A DNA stretch of 64,000 nucleotides from Pseudomonas sp. HN11 (GCF_021390155.1 NZ_CP089985.1:3793001-3857000), one strand, 5' to 3'. Positions 24,553-33,507 are shown, numbered from the stretch's first letter. Notes: generated by a model from the letters alone, not told the origin. Translations and numbers: made by a program.

Positions 24553-24570
24553 TTGCAGGAGTCGTGCCTG
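24553..24570 (-). promoter_or_regulatory. Sigma-54 (-24/-12) promoter of the sfnB operon
   Basis: On the minus strand AGGCACGACTCCTGCA: GG (24568-24567), exactly ten bases, then GC (24556-24555). It matches TGGCACG-N4-TTGCA at most positions. Predicted start of transcription about 24543, 27 bases before the sfnB ATG. SfnR-like activator binding sites were not identified. Confidence 0.75.
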
Positions 24571-24713
24571 AATGTAACAGTCCGTGAACTCGGCTGATTG
24601 CCTGACAAAAAAATGGAGCTACACACAACTAAAATCGACAAACTGCCCGACAAGTGTTGCTCCAGCAACAGTCTCTTGTTGATTAAAATGTGGGACTAAC
24701 CCTTTTCAAAGGC

Positions 24714-25055
24714 TTAATCCTCGATTGTATACACCGCCAATTCTGAGCGGTTACCGTTGTTGACGCTGTAGCTGGCGGTAGCGGTGGTTGCGGGAGAAGC
24801 AAATAGCGCATCAAAAAGTTTAAATTCAATCATAATGTCGATAGAAGTGACCACCTCTTGCCCGAAGAAAATCCATTGGCCATCGGTAGCGACCTCAGCA
24901 TCAACCACATCCCCAGCTTTAATCCCTGCATACAGCGGTATGCAGAGCCGTGCTTTGTTACCCGCGACTACTGCGCGAGAAATAACATTGTTACTAGAGG
25001 GCACAATAGAGGGTGCAGGAAGCAGGGTTGAGCGAGACACTAGAATTCCGTTCAT
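24714..25055 (-). CDS. Small hypothetical protein, single Ig-like domain
   Basis: 113 residues, GAGGA before ATG 25055. The pattern LPAPSIVPS, CIPLYAGIKAGDVVDAEVATDG, EVVTSIDIMIEFKL, then TATASYSVNNGNRSELAVYTIE resembles one Ig-like beta-sandwich repeat of the kind found in tandem in large Pseudomonas surface proteins. Here it is a lone unit without a signal peptide. Base composition is AT-richer than its neighbours (for example many ATA and AAA codons), suggesting acquisition. Function unknown. Confidence 0.55.
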   Translation of the reverse strand: MNGILVSRSTLLPAPSIVPSSNNVISRAVVAGNKARLCIPLYAGIKAGDVVDAEVATDGQWIFFGQEVVTSIDIMIEFKLFDALFASPATTATASYSVNNGNRSELAVYTIED

Positions 25056-25224
25056 CAGTAAATCCTCTTTTACTAAAGTATAAGATGCACCCCCGACCGT
25101 ATTCGATACGAATATGGACTTTAAAATCGTTGCACAAAAAGTTTAGGCAACGAAAGTAGAGCGCCCATAAAATATAAACATGGCACTCAAAAAAAGTAAG
25201 CTGTGAACTTTGACAGTTGACAAA

Positions 25225-25800
25225 CTAAATAACGACATTCCGTACAAACTTTACTGCGACGTCTCCATCATTGCGATAGGCGTGAGGCTGATGGCTGGCA
25301 AACATGAAAAATTCGCCCGTGCCGATTGCCTTGTCTTCACCAGCCAACACCAGAGTCAAGCAGCCCTCAAAGACAAATAGCTGCTCGCTCCAGCCTTCAA
25401 GGTCTGGGTCCGGGCAGTACCGATCACCGGGTTCAAGGCGCCACTCCCAGAGTTCGACTTCACGCCGCGCCGTGGCCTTGGCCAACAACACCGCCTTACT
25501 TCCAACAATTTCCCCCGCCCAGGCCAATTCGTTGATACGGCTGTGATCACGCGCATCCGGCGCCTGGATCAAGTCGCTGAAAGCCACGTCCAACGCTTCG
25601 GCCACGCGGTCGAGAGTAGACAGGCTGACGTTCTTCTCCCCCGCCTCGATGGCCACCAGCATGCGCCGGCTGACTCCGGATTTTTCCGAGAGCGCGGTCT
25701 GGCTCAGGTCGGCGGCATGGCGCAGGCGACGGACATTCTGGCTGACGTGCTGCAGGACCGAAGCCCGGTGGGGATTTTCTTTGTGCACTATATTGCTCAA
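25225..25800 (-). CDS. XRE-family transcriptional regulator with cupin sensor domain
   Basis: 191 residues. Helix-turn-helix at about 18-72 (LSQTALSEKSGVSRRMLVAIEAGEKNVSLSTLDRVAEAL), then a cupin_2 barrel at about 105-185 (WEWRLEPGDRYCPDPDLEGWSEQLFVFEGCL and GTGEFFMFASHQPHAYRN). HTH-cupin regulators often control a neighbouring transporter or catabolic gene. It is divergent from the EamA exporter, with 80 bases between the two starts, so that gene is the likely target. Confidence 0.9.
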   Translation of the reverse strand: MSNIVHKENPHRASVLQHVSQNVRRLRHAADLSQTALSEKSGVSRRMLVAIEAGEKNVSLSTLDRVAEALDVAFSDLIQAPDARDHSRINELAWAGEIVGSKAVLLAKATARREVELWEWRLEPGDRYCPDPDLEGWSEQLFVFEGCLTLVLAGEDKAIGTGEFFMFASHQPHAYRNDGDVAVKFVRNVVI

Positions 25801-25880
25801 TGGGTGGGTGTGCGCAGTATACTGCCCAGCGTGCGGCGCATTGTGCGGTCCGTGCCTTTCCCTTGCAAGACCGAGCCGCC

Positions 25881-26810
25881 ATGACCACCCCGACCGCCTC
25901 CCCTCGTTTCAACCGTTTCAGCAAAGCCGAATGCATCCTGGTGGTGATCACCATGATCTGGGGCGGCACGTTTTTGCTGGTGCAGCACGCGATGACGGTC
26001 AGCGGGCCGATGTTTTTTGTCGGTTTGCGGTTTGCCGCCGCGGCCATCGTGGTGGGGTTCTTTTCCTTGCGCACGTTGCGCGACCTGACGCTGTTCGAAT
26101 TGAAAGCCGGGGTATTTATCGGCGTGGCGATCATGTTTGGCTACGGCTTGCAGACCATCGGCCTGCAGACGATCCTCAGCAGCCAGTCGGCGTTTATCAC
26201 CGCGTTGTATGTGCCGTTCGTGCCGTTGCTGCAATGGCTGGTGCTGGGCCGTCGCCCGGGGTTGATGCCGAGCATCGGTATTATGCTGGCGTTTACCGGC
26301 TTGATGCTGCTGACCGGGCCGGCGGGGGCTTCGCTGAATTTCAGTCCCGGTGAAATCGCTACGTTGATCGGCGCGGTGGCAATTGCGGCGGAAATCATCC
26401 TGATCAGTGCCTTTGCCGGGCAGGTGGATGTGCGCCGGGTGACCGTGGTGCAACTGGCCACGGCGTCGCTGCTTTCGTTTCTGATGGTGGTGCCGATGGG
26501 CGAGGCGCTGCCGGGGTTTTCGTGGATGCTGCTGTTCAGTGCAGTGGGCCTGGGTTTGACCAGTGCGGTCATACAAGTGGCGATGAACTGGGCGCAGCAA
26601 AGTGTTTCGCCGACCCGCGCCACGTTGATTTATGCCGGTGAGCCAGTGTGGGCCGGCGTGGTCGGGCGGATCGCCGGGGAACGCTTCCCGCCGATTGCGA
26701 TGCTGGGGGCGGCGTTGATTGTGGCGGCGGTGATTGTCAGTGAGATGAAGAGAAGCAGCTCGAAAGTTGTCGATACGCAGAGCACCGTCGAGCCAGAAAA
26801 TCAGGGTTGA
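25881..26810 (+). CDS. EamA/DMT-family transporter
   Basis: 309 residues, ten membrane helices in two EamA repeats (first about 15-145, second about 155-295). Repeat ends carry the usual motif: SSQSAFITALYVPFVPLLQWL in the first and SPTRATLIYAGEPVWAGVVG in the second. Drug/metabolite-transporter proteins of this type usually export amino acids or small metabolites. ATG 25881 chosen because homology begins there; upstream sequence belongs to the divergent promoter. Confidence 0.92.
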   Translation: MTTPTASPRFNRFSKAECILVVITMIWGGTFLLVQHAMTVSGPMFFVGLRFAAAAIVVGFFSLRTLRDLTLFELKAGVFIGVAIMFGYGLQTIGLQTILSSQSAFITALYVPFVPLLQWLVLGRRPGLMPSIGIMLAFTGLMLLTGPAGASLNFSPGEIATLIGAVAIAAEIILISAFAGQVDVRRVTVVQLATASLLSFLMVVPMGEALPGFSWMLLFSAVGLGLTSAVIQVAMNWAQQSVSPTRATLIYAGEPVWAGVVGRIAGERFPPIAMLGAALIVAAVIVSEMKRSSSKVVDTQSTVEPENQG

Positions 26811-26812
26811 TG

Positions 26813-26886
26813 CTTAAGCTGCCAGCCACAAGCTGCAAGAAATATGCGCTCGGCTATTCTCTTGCAGCTAGCCACCTGTAGCTGCT
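26813..26886. repeat. Compound inverted/direct repeat between EamA and mrp genes
   Basis: AGCTGCAAGA (26831-26840) and TCTTGCAGCT (26860-26869) are perfect 10-bp inverted arms around a 19-base loop. Outside them AGCTGCCAGCCACA and TAGCCACCTGTAGCTGC repeat the same words (AGCCAC, AGCTGC). It could act as terminator of the EamA gene; no T-run follows. Possibly a member of a dispersed repeat family other than REP. Confidence 0.5.
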
Positions 26887-26983
26887 TTCTACTGCCGCTG
26901 TAGGATCCTGCCACATCTTGCCGTTTGGTGATCGTGAAAGCGGCACGTATGATGCATCCCAAACTCCCGCAGATTAGAAGCCT

Positions 26984-29905
26984 ATGTCCCTGATAGTTCT
27001 ACTGCTTCTGCCGTTCATTGGCAGCTGTCTGGCGGCCTTGCTGCCGCACAATGCACGTAACACCGAATCCCTGCTGGCCGGCCTTGTGGCCTTGGTCGCA
27101 ACCATTCAAGTCGCCCTGCTCTACCCCCAGATCGCCCACGGTGGCGTGATCCGCGAAGAATTCATGTGGTTGCCCAGCCTCGGGCTGAACTTCGTGTTGC
27201 GCATGGACGGGTTTGCCTGGCTGTTCTCGATGCTGGTGCTGGGCATCGGCACGCTGGTGTCGCTGTATGCGCGCTACTACATGTCGCCGGATGATCCGGT
27301 GCCGCGCTTCTTTGCGTTTTTCCTGGCGTTCATGGGCGCGATGCTCGGGCTGGTGATCTCCGGCAACCTGGTCCAGATCGTGTTTTTCTGGGAACTGACC
27401 AGCCTGTTCTCGTTTCTGCTGATCGGCTACTGGCACCACCGCGCCGATGCCCGACGCGGCGCGTATATGGCGTTGATGGTCACCGGCGCCGGCGGCTTGT
27501 GCCTGCTGGCGGGCGTGATGCTGCTGGGGCATATCGTCGGCAGCTATGACCTGGACCTGGTGCTGGCGGCGGGCGATCAGATTCGCGCGCACTCGCTGTA
27601 CCCGGTCATGCTGGCCTTGGTGCTGATCGGCGCCCTGAGCAAAAGCGCCCAGTTCCCCTTCCATTTTTGGCTGCCCCACGCGATGGCGGCCCCCACGCCA
27701 GTGTCGGCGTACCTGCATTCGGCAACGATGGTGAAGGCCGGCGTGTTCCTGTTGGCCCGCCTGTGGCCGTCGCTGTCCGGCAGCGAAGAATGGTTCTGGA
27801 TCGTCGGCGGCGCCGGCGCGCTCACCCTCCTCCTCGGCGCTTACTGCGCCATGTTCCAGAATGATCTCAAGGGCCTGCTGGCCTACTCCACCATCAGCCA
27901 CCTCGGGCTGATTACCTTATTGCTTGGTCTGAACAGCCCGCTGGCCGCCGTCGCGGCAGTGTTCCATATCCTCAACCACGCCACGTTCAAGGCCTCGCTG
28001 TTCATGGCGGCGGGCATCATCGACCACGAAAGCGGCACGCGGGATATCCGCAAGCTCAGCGGGCTGGTGCGGTTGATCCCGTTTACCGCGACCCTGGCGA
28101 TGGTGGCCAGTGCGTCCATGGCGGGCGTGCCGTTGCTCAATGGATTCCTGTCCAAAGAGATGTTCTTCGCCGAAACCGTGTTCATCACGTCGACCGCTTG
28201 GGTAGAGTTTGCCCTGCCGTTGATCGCGACGATTGCCGGTACGTTCAGCGTGGCCTACGCGCTGCGTTTCACGGTCGATGTGTTCTTCGGCCCTACGGCG
28301 ACCAACCTGCCGCACACCCCACATGAACCGCCGCGCTGGATGCGCGCACCGGTCGAGCTGCTGGTGTTCACCTGTCTGTTGGTGGGGATCTTCCCGGCGC
28401 AAGTCGTCGGTTCGATCCTCGCCGCCGCTGCGCTGCCAGTGGTCGGCGGTGTACTGCCAGAGTACAGCCTGGCGATCTGGCACGGCTGGAACGCGCCGAT
28501 GATCATGAGCCTGGTGGCCATGTCCGGTGGCGTGGTGCTGTACCTGTTGCTGCGCAAGCAACTCAAGCGCGGCCGCTTCAAATACCCGCCCGTGATCAGC
28601 TACTTCAACGGCAAGCGCGGCTTCGAGCGCAGCCTGGTGGTAATGATGCGCGGCGTGCGCCGGATCGAGAAACGCATCAGCACCAAGCGCCTGCAGACGC
28701 AACTCTTCTTGCTGGTGTTGGTGGCGGTGATCGGCGGCATGATCCCGATGCTCAACAGTGGCCTCAGTTGGGGCGACCGGCCGAAGATCCCCGGCTCCAT
28801 CGTGTTCGTGACCCTGTGGCTGCTGGCGATTGCCTGTGCCCTCGGTGCCGCCTGGCAAGCCAAGTACCACCGGCTGGCAGCCCTGACCATGGTCAGCGTG
28901 TGTGGCCTGATGACCTGCGTGACCTTTGTGTGGTTCTCGGCGCCGGACCTGGCGCTGACCCAATTGGTGGTCGAAGTGGTCACCACCGTGCTGATCCTGC
29001 TGGGTCTGCGCTGGCTGCCACGGCGGATCGAAGAGGTGTCGCCATTGCCGAACACCTTGCGTAAGGCGCGGATTCGACGGGTACGCGACTTCCTGTTGTC
29101 GACCGTGGTGGGTGGCGGCATGGCGCTGTTGTCCTACGCGATGCTGACGCGCCAGACGCCCAACGATATCTCCTCGTTCTACTTAAGCCGCGCCCTGCCC
29201 GAAGGCGGCGGCAGCAATGTAGTGAACGTGATGCTGGTGGACTTCCGGGGCTTCGATACGCTCGGCGAAATCACCGTGCTCGGCGCCGTGGCGCTGACGG
29301 TGTACGCCTTGCTGCGGCGCTTCCGCCCGTCCAAGGAAAGCATGCAACTGCCCGCGCAACAGCGTCAGTTGGCGCCGGACGTGGCCACCGACCTGGTCAA
29401 CCCACGCCAGGCCAGCGACACCGCGCTGGGCTTCATGATGGTGCCGGCGGTGCTGGTGCGCCTGTTATTGCCGATTGCGCTGGTGGTGTCGTTCTACCTA
29501 TTCATGCGCGGCCATAACCAGCCGGGCGGCGGCTTTGTCGCCGGTCTGGTGATGTCGGTCGCGTTTATCCTGCAATACATGGTTGCCGGCACGCAGTGGG
29601 TCGAGGCACAGATGAGCCTGCGGCCGATGCGCTGGATGGGCTTCGGGCTGTTCTCGGCGACCCTGACCGGTCTGGGCGCGCTGTTTGCCGGGTATCCATT
29701 CCTCACCACCCACACCTGGCATTTGAGCCTGCCGGTGCTCGGCGACATTCACATCGCCAGCGCCCTGTTCTTCGACGTCGGCGTGTACGCCATGGTCGTC
29801 GGCTCGACGTTGCTGATGCTCACCGCCCTCGGTCACCAGTCCGTGCGGGCCCATAAACCGAGCAACCAGGCCAAAGTGGTTGCCGCTACGGAAGGAGCCG
29901 CCTGA
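26984..29905 (+). CDS. mrpA: Mrp/Pha cation:proton antiporter, fused subunit A-B
   Basis: 973-residue membrane protein. Residues about 1-520 are the NuoL/MrpA-like antiporter module (for example LVQIVFFWELTSLFSFLLIGYWHH, then AQFPFHFWLPHAMAAPTPVSAYLHSATMVKAGVFLLARLWP, with Glu and Lys of the proton path). Residues about 640-790 are the MrpA C-terminal (DUF4040) part, and about 810-950 are an MrpB domain (FYLFMRGHNQPGGGFVAGLVMSVAFILQYM). The AB fusion is the usual form in Pseudomonas (phaAB). First gene of a six-gene operon for Na+ or K+/H+ exchange and pH/salt tolerance. Confidence 0.95.
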   Translation: MSLIVLLLLPFIGSCLAALLPHNARNTESLLAGLVALVATIQVALLYPQIAHGGVIREEFMWLPSLGLNFVLRMDGFAWLFSMLVLGIGTLVSLYARYYMSPDDPVPRFFAFFLAFMGAMLGLVISGNLVQIVFFWELTSLFSFLLIGYWHHRADARRGAYMALMVTGAGGLCLLAGVMLLGHIVGSYDLDLVLAAGDQIRAHSLYPVMLALVLIGALSKSAQFPFHFWLPHAMAAPTPVSAYLHSATMVKAGVFLLARLWPSLSGSEEWFWIVGGAGALTLLLGAYCAMFQNDLKGLLAYSTISHLGLITLLLGLNSPLAAVAAVFHILNHATFKASLFMAAGIIDHESGTRDIRKLSGLVRLIPFTATLAMVASASMAGVPLLNGFLSKEMFFAETVFITSTAWVEFALPLIATIAGTFSVAYALRFTVDVFFGPTATNLPHTPHEPPRWMRAPVELLVFTCLLVGIFPAQVVGSILAAAALPVVGGVLPEYSLAIWHGWNAPMIMSLVAMSGGVVLYLLLRKQLKRGRFKYPPVISYFNGKRGFERSLVVMMRGVRRIEKRISTKRLQTQLFLLVLVAVIGGMIPMLNSGLSWGDRPKIPGSIVFVTLWLLAIACALGAAWQAKYHRLAALTMVSVCGLMTCVTFVWFSAPDLALTQLVVEVVTTVLILLGLRWLPRRIEEVSPLPNTLRKARIRRVRDFLLSTVVGGGMALLSYAMLTRQTPNDISSFYLSRALPEGGGSNVVNVMLVDFRGFDTLGEITVLGAVALTVYALLRRFRPSKESMQLPAQQRQLAPDVATDLVNPRQASDTALGFMMVPAVLVRLLLPIALVVSFYLFMRGHNQPGGGFVAGLVMSVAFILQYMVAGTQWVEAQMSLRPMRWMGFGLFSATLTGLGALFAGYPFLTTHTWHLSLPVLGDIHIASALFFDVGVYAMVVGSTLLMLTALGHQSVRAHKPSNQAKVVAATEGAA

Positions 29906-30249
29906 TGGAAGAAGTCATCGCAATTGCCATTGGGGTCCTGGCGGCCTCCGGCGTCTGGCTGATCCTGCGGCCACGGACGTTCCAGGTGGTGATGGGCCTG
30001 TGCCTGTTGTCGTATGGGGTCAACCTGTTCATTTTCAGCATGGGCAGCCTGTTTATCGGCAAGGAGCCGATCATCAAGGACGGCGTGCCGCAAGACCTGC
30101 TCAACTACACCGATCCACTGCCCCAGGCGCTGGTGCTGACGGCCATCGTGATCAGCTTCGCCATGACCGCCTTGTTCCTGGTGGTGTTGCTGGCGTCGCG
30201 GGGCCTGACCGGCACAGACCATGTGGACGGCCGGGAGCCCAAGGAATGA
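29905..30249 (+). CDS. mrpC: Mrp/Pha antiporter subunit C
   Basis: 114 residues, three helices, NuoK-like: VVMGLCLLSYGVNLFIFSMG and DPLPQALVLTAIVISFAMTALFLVVLLAS. The ATG lies within the mrpA stop (TGATG) and its own stop overlaps mrpD by four bases. Confidence 0.94.
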   Translation: MEEVIAIAIGVLAASGVWLILRPRTFQVVMGLCLLSYGVNLFIFSMGSLFIGKEPIIKDGVPQDLLNYTDPLPQALVLTAIVISFAMTALFLVVLLASRGLTGTDHVDGREPKE

Positions 30250-31928
30250 CGTGGATGAATCAACTGATCGTCGCGCCGATCCTGCTGCCATTGCTGACCG
30301 CCGCGCTGATGCTGATGCTTGGCGAAAAACGTCGCCCGTTGAAGGCGCAGATCAACCTGGTCTCCAGCATACTCGGCCTGAGCGTGGCCATTTTGCTGCT
30401 GTACTGGACGCAAAAAGGCGGTCCCGGATCGATTGGCGTGTACCTGCCCGGCAACTGGCAAGTGCCGTTCGGCATCGTGCTGGTGGTGGACCAACTGTCG
30501 GCGCTGATGCTGGTGCTCACCGGGATTATTGGCGTGAGCGCGCTGCTGTTCGCCATGGCCCGTTGGGACCGTGCCGGTACCAGTTTCCATGCACTGTTCC
30601 AGATCCAGATGATGGGCCTGTACGGCGCCTTCCTCACCGCCGACCTGTTCAATCTGTTTGTGTTTTTCGAGGTACTGCTGGCGGCGTCCTATGGCTTGAT
30701 GCTGCACGGCTCGGGCCGGGCACGGGTGTCGGCAGGGCTGCATTACATCGCAATCAATCTGTTGGCGTCGTCGCTGTTCCTGATTGGCGCGGCGATGATC
30801 TACGGCGTCACCGGCACGCTGAACTTCGCTGACCTGGCGTTGAAGATCCCGCTGGTGCCGGAGGCGGATCGCGGGCTGTTGCACGCGGGTGCGGCCATCC
30901 TCGCGACCGCGTTCCTGGCCAAAGCCGGCATGTGGCCGCTGAACTTCTGGCTGGCGCCCGCCTACTCTTCGGCGAGTGCGCCGGTGGCGGCGATGTTCGC
31001 GATCATGACCAAGGTCGGCGTGTACACCGTGCTGCGCCTGTGGACCCTGTTGTTCTCCGGCCAGGCCGGTGCTTCGGCGCTGTTTGGCGGTGACTGGCTG
31101 GTGTACGGCGGCATGGCGACCATCATCGGCGCCGGGTTGGCGATGGTGGCCGCGCAGCGGCTGGAGCGCATGGCAAGCTTGAGCATTCTGGTGTCGGCGG
31201 GGATCTTGCTGTCCGCCGTCGGTTTCGCTCAGCCGAGCCTGACGGCGGGGGCGCTGTTCTATCTGGTCAGCTCGACGCTGGCGTTGAGTGCGCTGTTCCT
31301 GCTGGCTGAATTGATCGAACGCTCGCGCTCAGCCAACGATCTGCCACTGGATGAAGAGATCGATGCACTACCAAAAGCCATGGAGTCCTTGCACCCACGA
31401 CCCGGCGTGAACCTCGATGATGAGCAACAAGCCGTGGTCGGCCAGGTGATTCCCTGGACCATGGCCTTCCTGGGCTTGAGCTTTATCGCCTGCGCCCTGT
31501 TGATCATTGGCATGCCGCCGCTTTCCGGGTTTATCGGCAAGCTCAGTTTGTTGAGTGCGCTGGTCAATCCGCTGGGCCTGGGTGTGAGCGTTGACGCGCC
31601 AATCCGCCCGGCGGCCTGGGGTTTGGTGGCGCTGCTGATCCTCTCGGGCCTGGCCTCGTTGATCGCCTTCGCGCGCCTGGGCATCCAGCGTTTCTGGACC
31701 CCGGAGGAACGCCCTTCGCCGCTGCTGCGTCGCAACGAGTGCGTGCCGATCTTCTTCCTGCTGGGTTTGAGCATTCTGCTGACCTTCAAGGCCGAGCCGC
31801 TGATGCGCTACACCCAGGACACCGCCGTCAGCTTGAACAACCCGGAACACTACGTGATGGCGGTGATGGCGACGCGCCCAGTGCCGAGCCCTGAAGCCAA
31901 GACCGCCGCGCTGGAGGTGCAGCCATGA
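30246..31928 (+). CDS. mrpD: Mrp/Pha antiporter subunit D
   Basis: 560-residue NuoN/NuoM-like antiporter subunit with about 14 helices. Key segments are NLFVFFEVLLAASYGLML (essential Glu helix), AFLAKAGMWPLNFWLAPAYSSASAPVAAMFAIMTKVGVY (Lys helices) and a central ERMASLSILVSAG. Translation starts at ATG 30246 inside the mrpC end (ATGA); longer upstream readings in the same frame overlap mrpC and are not needed. Confidence 0.95.
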   Translation: MTWMNQLIVAPILLPLLTAALMLMLGEKRRPLKAQINLVSSILGLSVAILLLYWTQKGGPGSIGVYLPGNWQVPFGIVLVVDQLSALMLVLTGIIGVSALLFAMARWDRAGTSFHALFQIQMMGLYGAFLTADLFNLFVFFEVLLAASYGLMLHGSGRARVSAGLHYIAINLLASSLFLIGAAMIYGVTGTLNFADLALKIPLVPEADRGLLHAGAAILATAFLAKAGMWPLNFWLAPAYSSASAPVAAMFAIMTKVGVYTVLRLWTLLFSGQAGASALFGGDWLVYGGMATIIGAGLAMVAAQRLERMASLSILVSAGILLSAVGFAQPSLTAGALFYLVSSTLALSALFLLAELIERSRSANDLPLDEEIDALPKAMESLHPRPGVNLDDEQQAVVGQVIPWTMAFLGLSFIACALLIIGMPPLSGFIGKLSLLSALVNPLGLGVSVDAPIRPAAWGLVALLILSGLASLIAFARLGIQRFWTPEERPSPLLRRNECVPIFFLLGLSILLTFKAEPLMRYTQDTAVSLNNPEHYVMAVMATRPVPSPEAKTAALEVQP

Positions 31929-32413
31929 AACGCCTGTTCCCTGCCCCGTGGTTGTCGCTGGCGCTGTGGCTGTTATGGCTGTTGCTCAACCTGTCCGTGA
32001 GCCCCGGCAACCTGCTGCTGGGCGCGCTGCTGGGCTTTCTCGCGCCACTGATGATGGCGCCGCTGCGGCCCCTGCCAATCCGCATTCGCCGCCCAGGGGT
32101 GATCATTCGTCTGTTCTTTCTGGTCGGTCGCGATGTGATCATCTCCAACCTGCAAGTGGCTTGGGGCGTGTTGACGTGCGGCTCCCGCCCGCCGCGTTCG
32201 CGTTTTATCAAGATCCCTCTGGACCTGCGCGACCCCAACGGCCTGGCTGCGCTGTCAATGATCACCACCGTGGTGCCCGGAACCATCTGGTCGGAACTGG
32301 CGCTGGACCGAAGCATCCTGCTCTTGCACGTGTTTGATCTGGAGGATGAAGCGCCTTTCATCGAGCACTTCAAAACCACCTACGAGCGGCCCCTGATGGA
32401 GATCTTCGAATGA
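31925..32413 (+). CDS. mrpE: Mrp/Pha antiporter subunit E
   Basis: 162 residues: two N-terminal helices (WLSLALWLLWLLLNLSVSPGNLLLGALLGFL) followed by a cytoplasmic domain with GLAALSMITTVVPGTIWSELALD and LLLHVFDLEDE, typical of MrpE. ATGA overlaps on both sides. Confidence 0.94.
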   Translation: MKRLFPAPWLSLALWLLWLLLNLSVSPGNLLLGALLGFLAPLMMAPLRPLPIRIRRPGVIIRLFFLVGRDVIISNLQVAWGVLTCGSRPPRSRFIKIPLDLRDPNGLAALSMITTVVPGTIWSELALDRSILLLHVFDLEDEAPFIEHFKTTYERPLMEIFE

Positions 32414-32688
32414 GCGCCCTGCTCTCCAATGCGATCCTGTTCAGCCTGTTCCTGTTCTCGCTGGCCATGGTGCTGACACTGATCCGCCTGTTCAAAGGCC
32501 CATCCGCGCAAGACCGGGTACTGGCGCTGGACTACTTGTACATCCTGGCGATGCTGATGATGCTGGTGCTGGGCATTCGTTATGCCAGTGACACCTACTT
32601 TGAAGCGGCGCTGCTGATCGCGCTGTTCGGCTTCGTGGGCTCGTTTGCCCTGGCCAAATTCCTGCTGCGTGGGGAGGTGATTGAATGA
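32410..32688 (+). CDS. mrpF: Mrp/Pha antiporter subunit F
   Basis: 92 residues, three helices; the conserved Asp-containing segment GPSAQDRVLALDYLYILAML is the MrpF mark. Coupled by ATGA to mrpE and mrpG. Confidence 0.94.
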   Translation: MSALLSNAILFSLFLFSLAMVLTLIRLFKGPSAQDRVLALDYLYILAMLMMLVLGIRYASDTYFEAALLIALFGFVGSFALAKFLLRGEVIE

Positions 32689-33023
32689 TGCCGTTATGGA
32701 TGGAAATCGTCGTGGCGGTGCTGCTGGTGCTGAGCAGTGTATTTGCGCTGATTGGCGCGATTGGATTACTGCGAATGAAGGACTTCTTCCAGCGCATGCA
32801 CCCACCGGCATTGGCTTCGACGTTGGGGGCGTGGTGTGTGGCGCTGGCGTCGATCATCTACTTTTCGGTGCTCAAGTCCGGGCCGGTGTTGCACGGGTGG
32901 TTGATTCCGATTTTGCTGTCGATCACCGTGCCGGTGACCACGCTGCTGCTGGCGCGCACGGCGTTGTTCCGCAAGCGTATGGCGGGTGATGACGTACCGG
33001 CCGAAGTCAGCAGCCGCCGCTGA
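32685..33023 (+). CDS. mrpG: Mrp/Pha antiporter subunit G
   Basis: 112 residues, three helices, MrpG signature IGAIGLLRMKDFFQRMHPPALASTLGAWCV. Last gene of the antiporter operon; ends five bases before a decayed HIT gene on the other strand. Confidence 0.94.
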   Translation: MMPLWMEIVVAVLLVLSSVFALIGAIGLLRMKDFFQRMHPPALASTLGAWCVALASIIYFSVLKSGPVLHGWLIPILLSITVPVTTLLLARTALFRKRMAGDDVPAEVSSRR

Positions 33024-33027
33024 TCTC

Positions 33028-33406
33028 TCAGGCAAACTCATTTAAACGTGTGGGAGCGGGCTTGCTCGCGAAGGATCGGATTCGCGCTGCCAACTCTGCC
33101 AGCTCGGCATCATCCGCCCGCACATGATCATGGGATGAGATATAGCCTTCATAGGCCTCAAAGAACTTGTGCACCTTCGAACTCAACGGCTTGAACGCAC
33201 TGTCTGAACCCGTCGCATGCATGGGAAACAACTTCGCATGCAGATGATCCACGCCATACCCCTCCAAGATCATCCCGGTACGCGCTACATCGGGTGAAAC
33301 CCGGCGTGTTGGGGAAGATCGACAAAAATGCCATATGCTGGTCGTCTTCCCACGAGATGTGCGCCGGGGAAGTTTTTCGAACAATGCTGCAGAAAATACA
33401 TTCCAT
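33028..33406 (-). pseudogene. HIT-family protein, internal deletion plus frameshift
   Basis: The first frame from ATG 33406 (GGAG upstream) reads MECIFCSIVRKTSPAHISWE and FLSIFPNTPGFT, the start of a HIT-domain hydrolase. Homology then resumes in another frame with PDVARTGMILEGYGVDHLHAKLFPMHATGSD, carrying the HxHxH-like motif as HLHAK. About 40 residues expected between (the VVIPKxHY region and its helix) are missing, and the junction TTCACC/CGATGTAGC near 33294 shifts the frame. The rest is undamaged, so the lesion is probably recent. The C-terminal FASKPAPTRLNEFA is translated from the REP at 33049-33074. Confidence 0.8.
33049..33074. repeat. REP element in the 3' end of the HIT pseudogene
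   Basis: TGTGGGAGCGGGCTTGCTCG followed by CGAAGG. A single REP with a short inverted core, lying over the last codons of the HIT gene remnant. Confidence 0.8.
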
Positions 33407-33507
33407 TTGAATCTCCGCCAGTTGGGTCGTGGCGACCATCTAAAGCCAGGATCGGGCGGGCGTCAAAACAAATGGAAACTTTCAGACATGTCCTAAGGAC
33501 GTATGCG

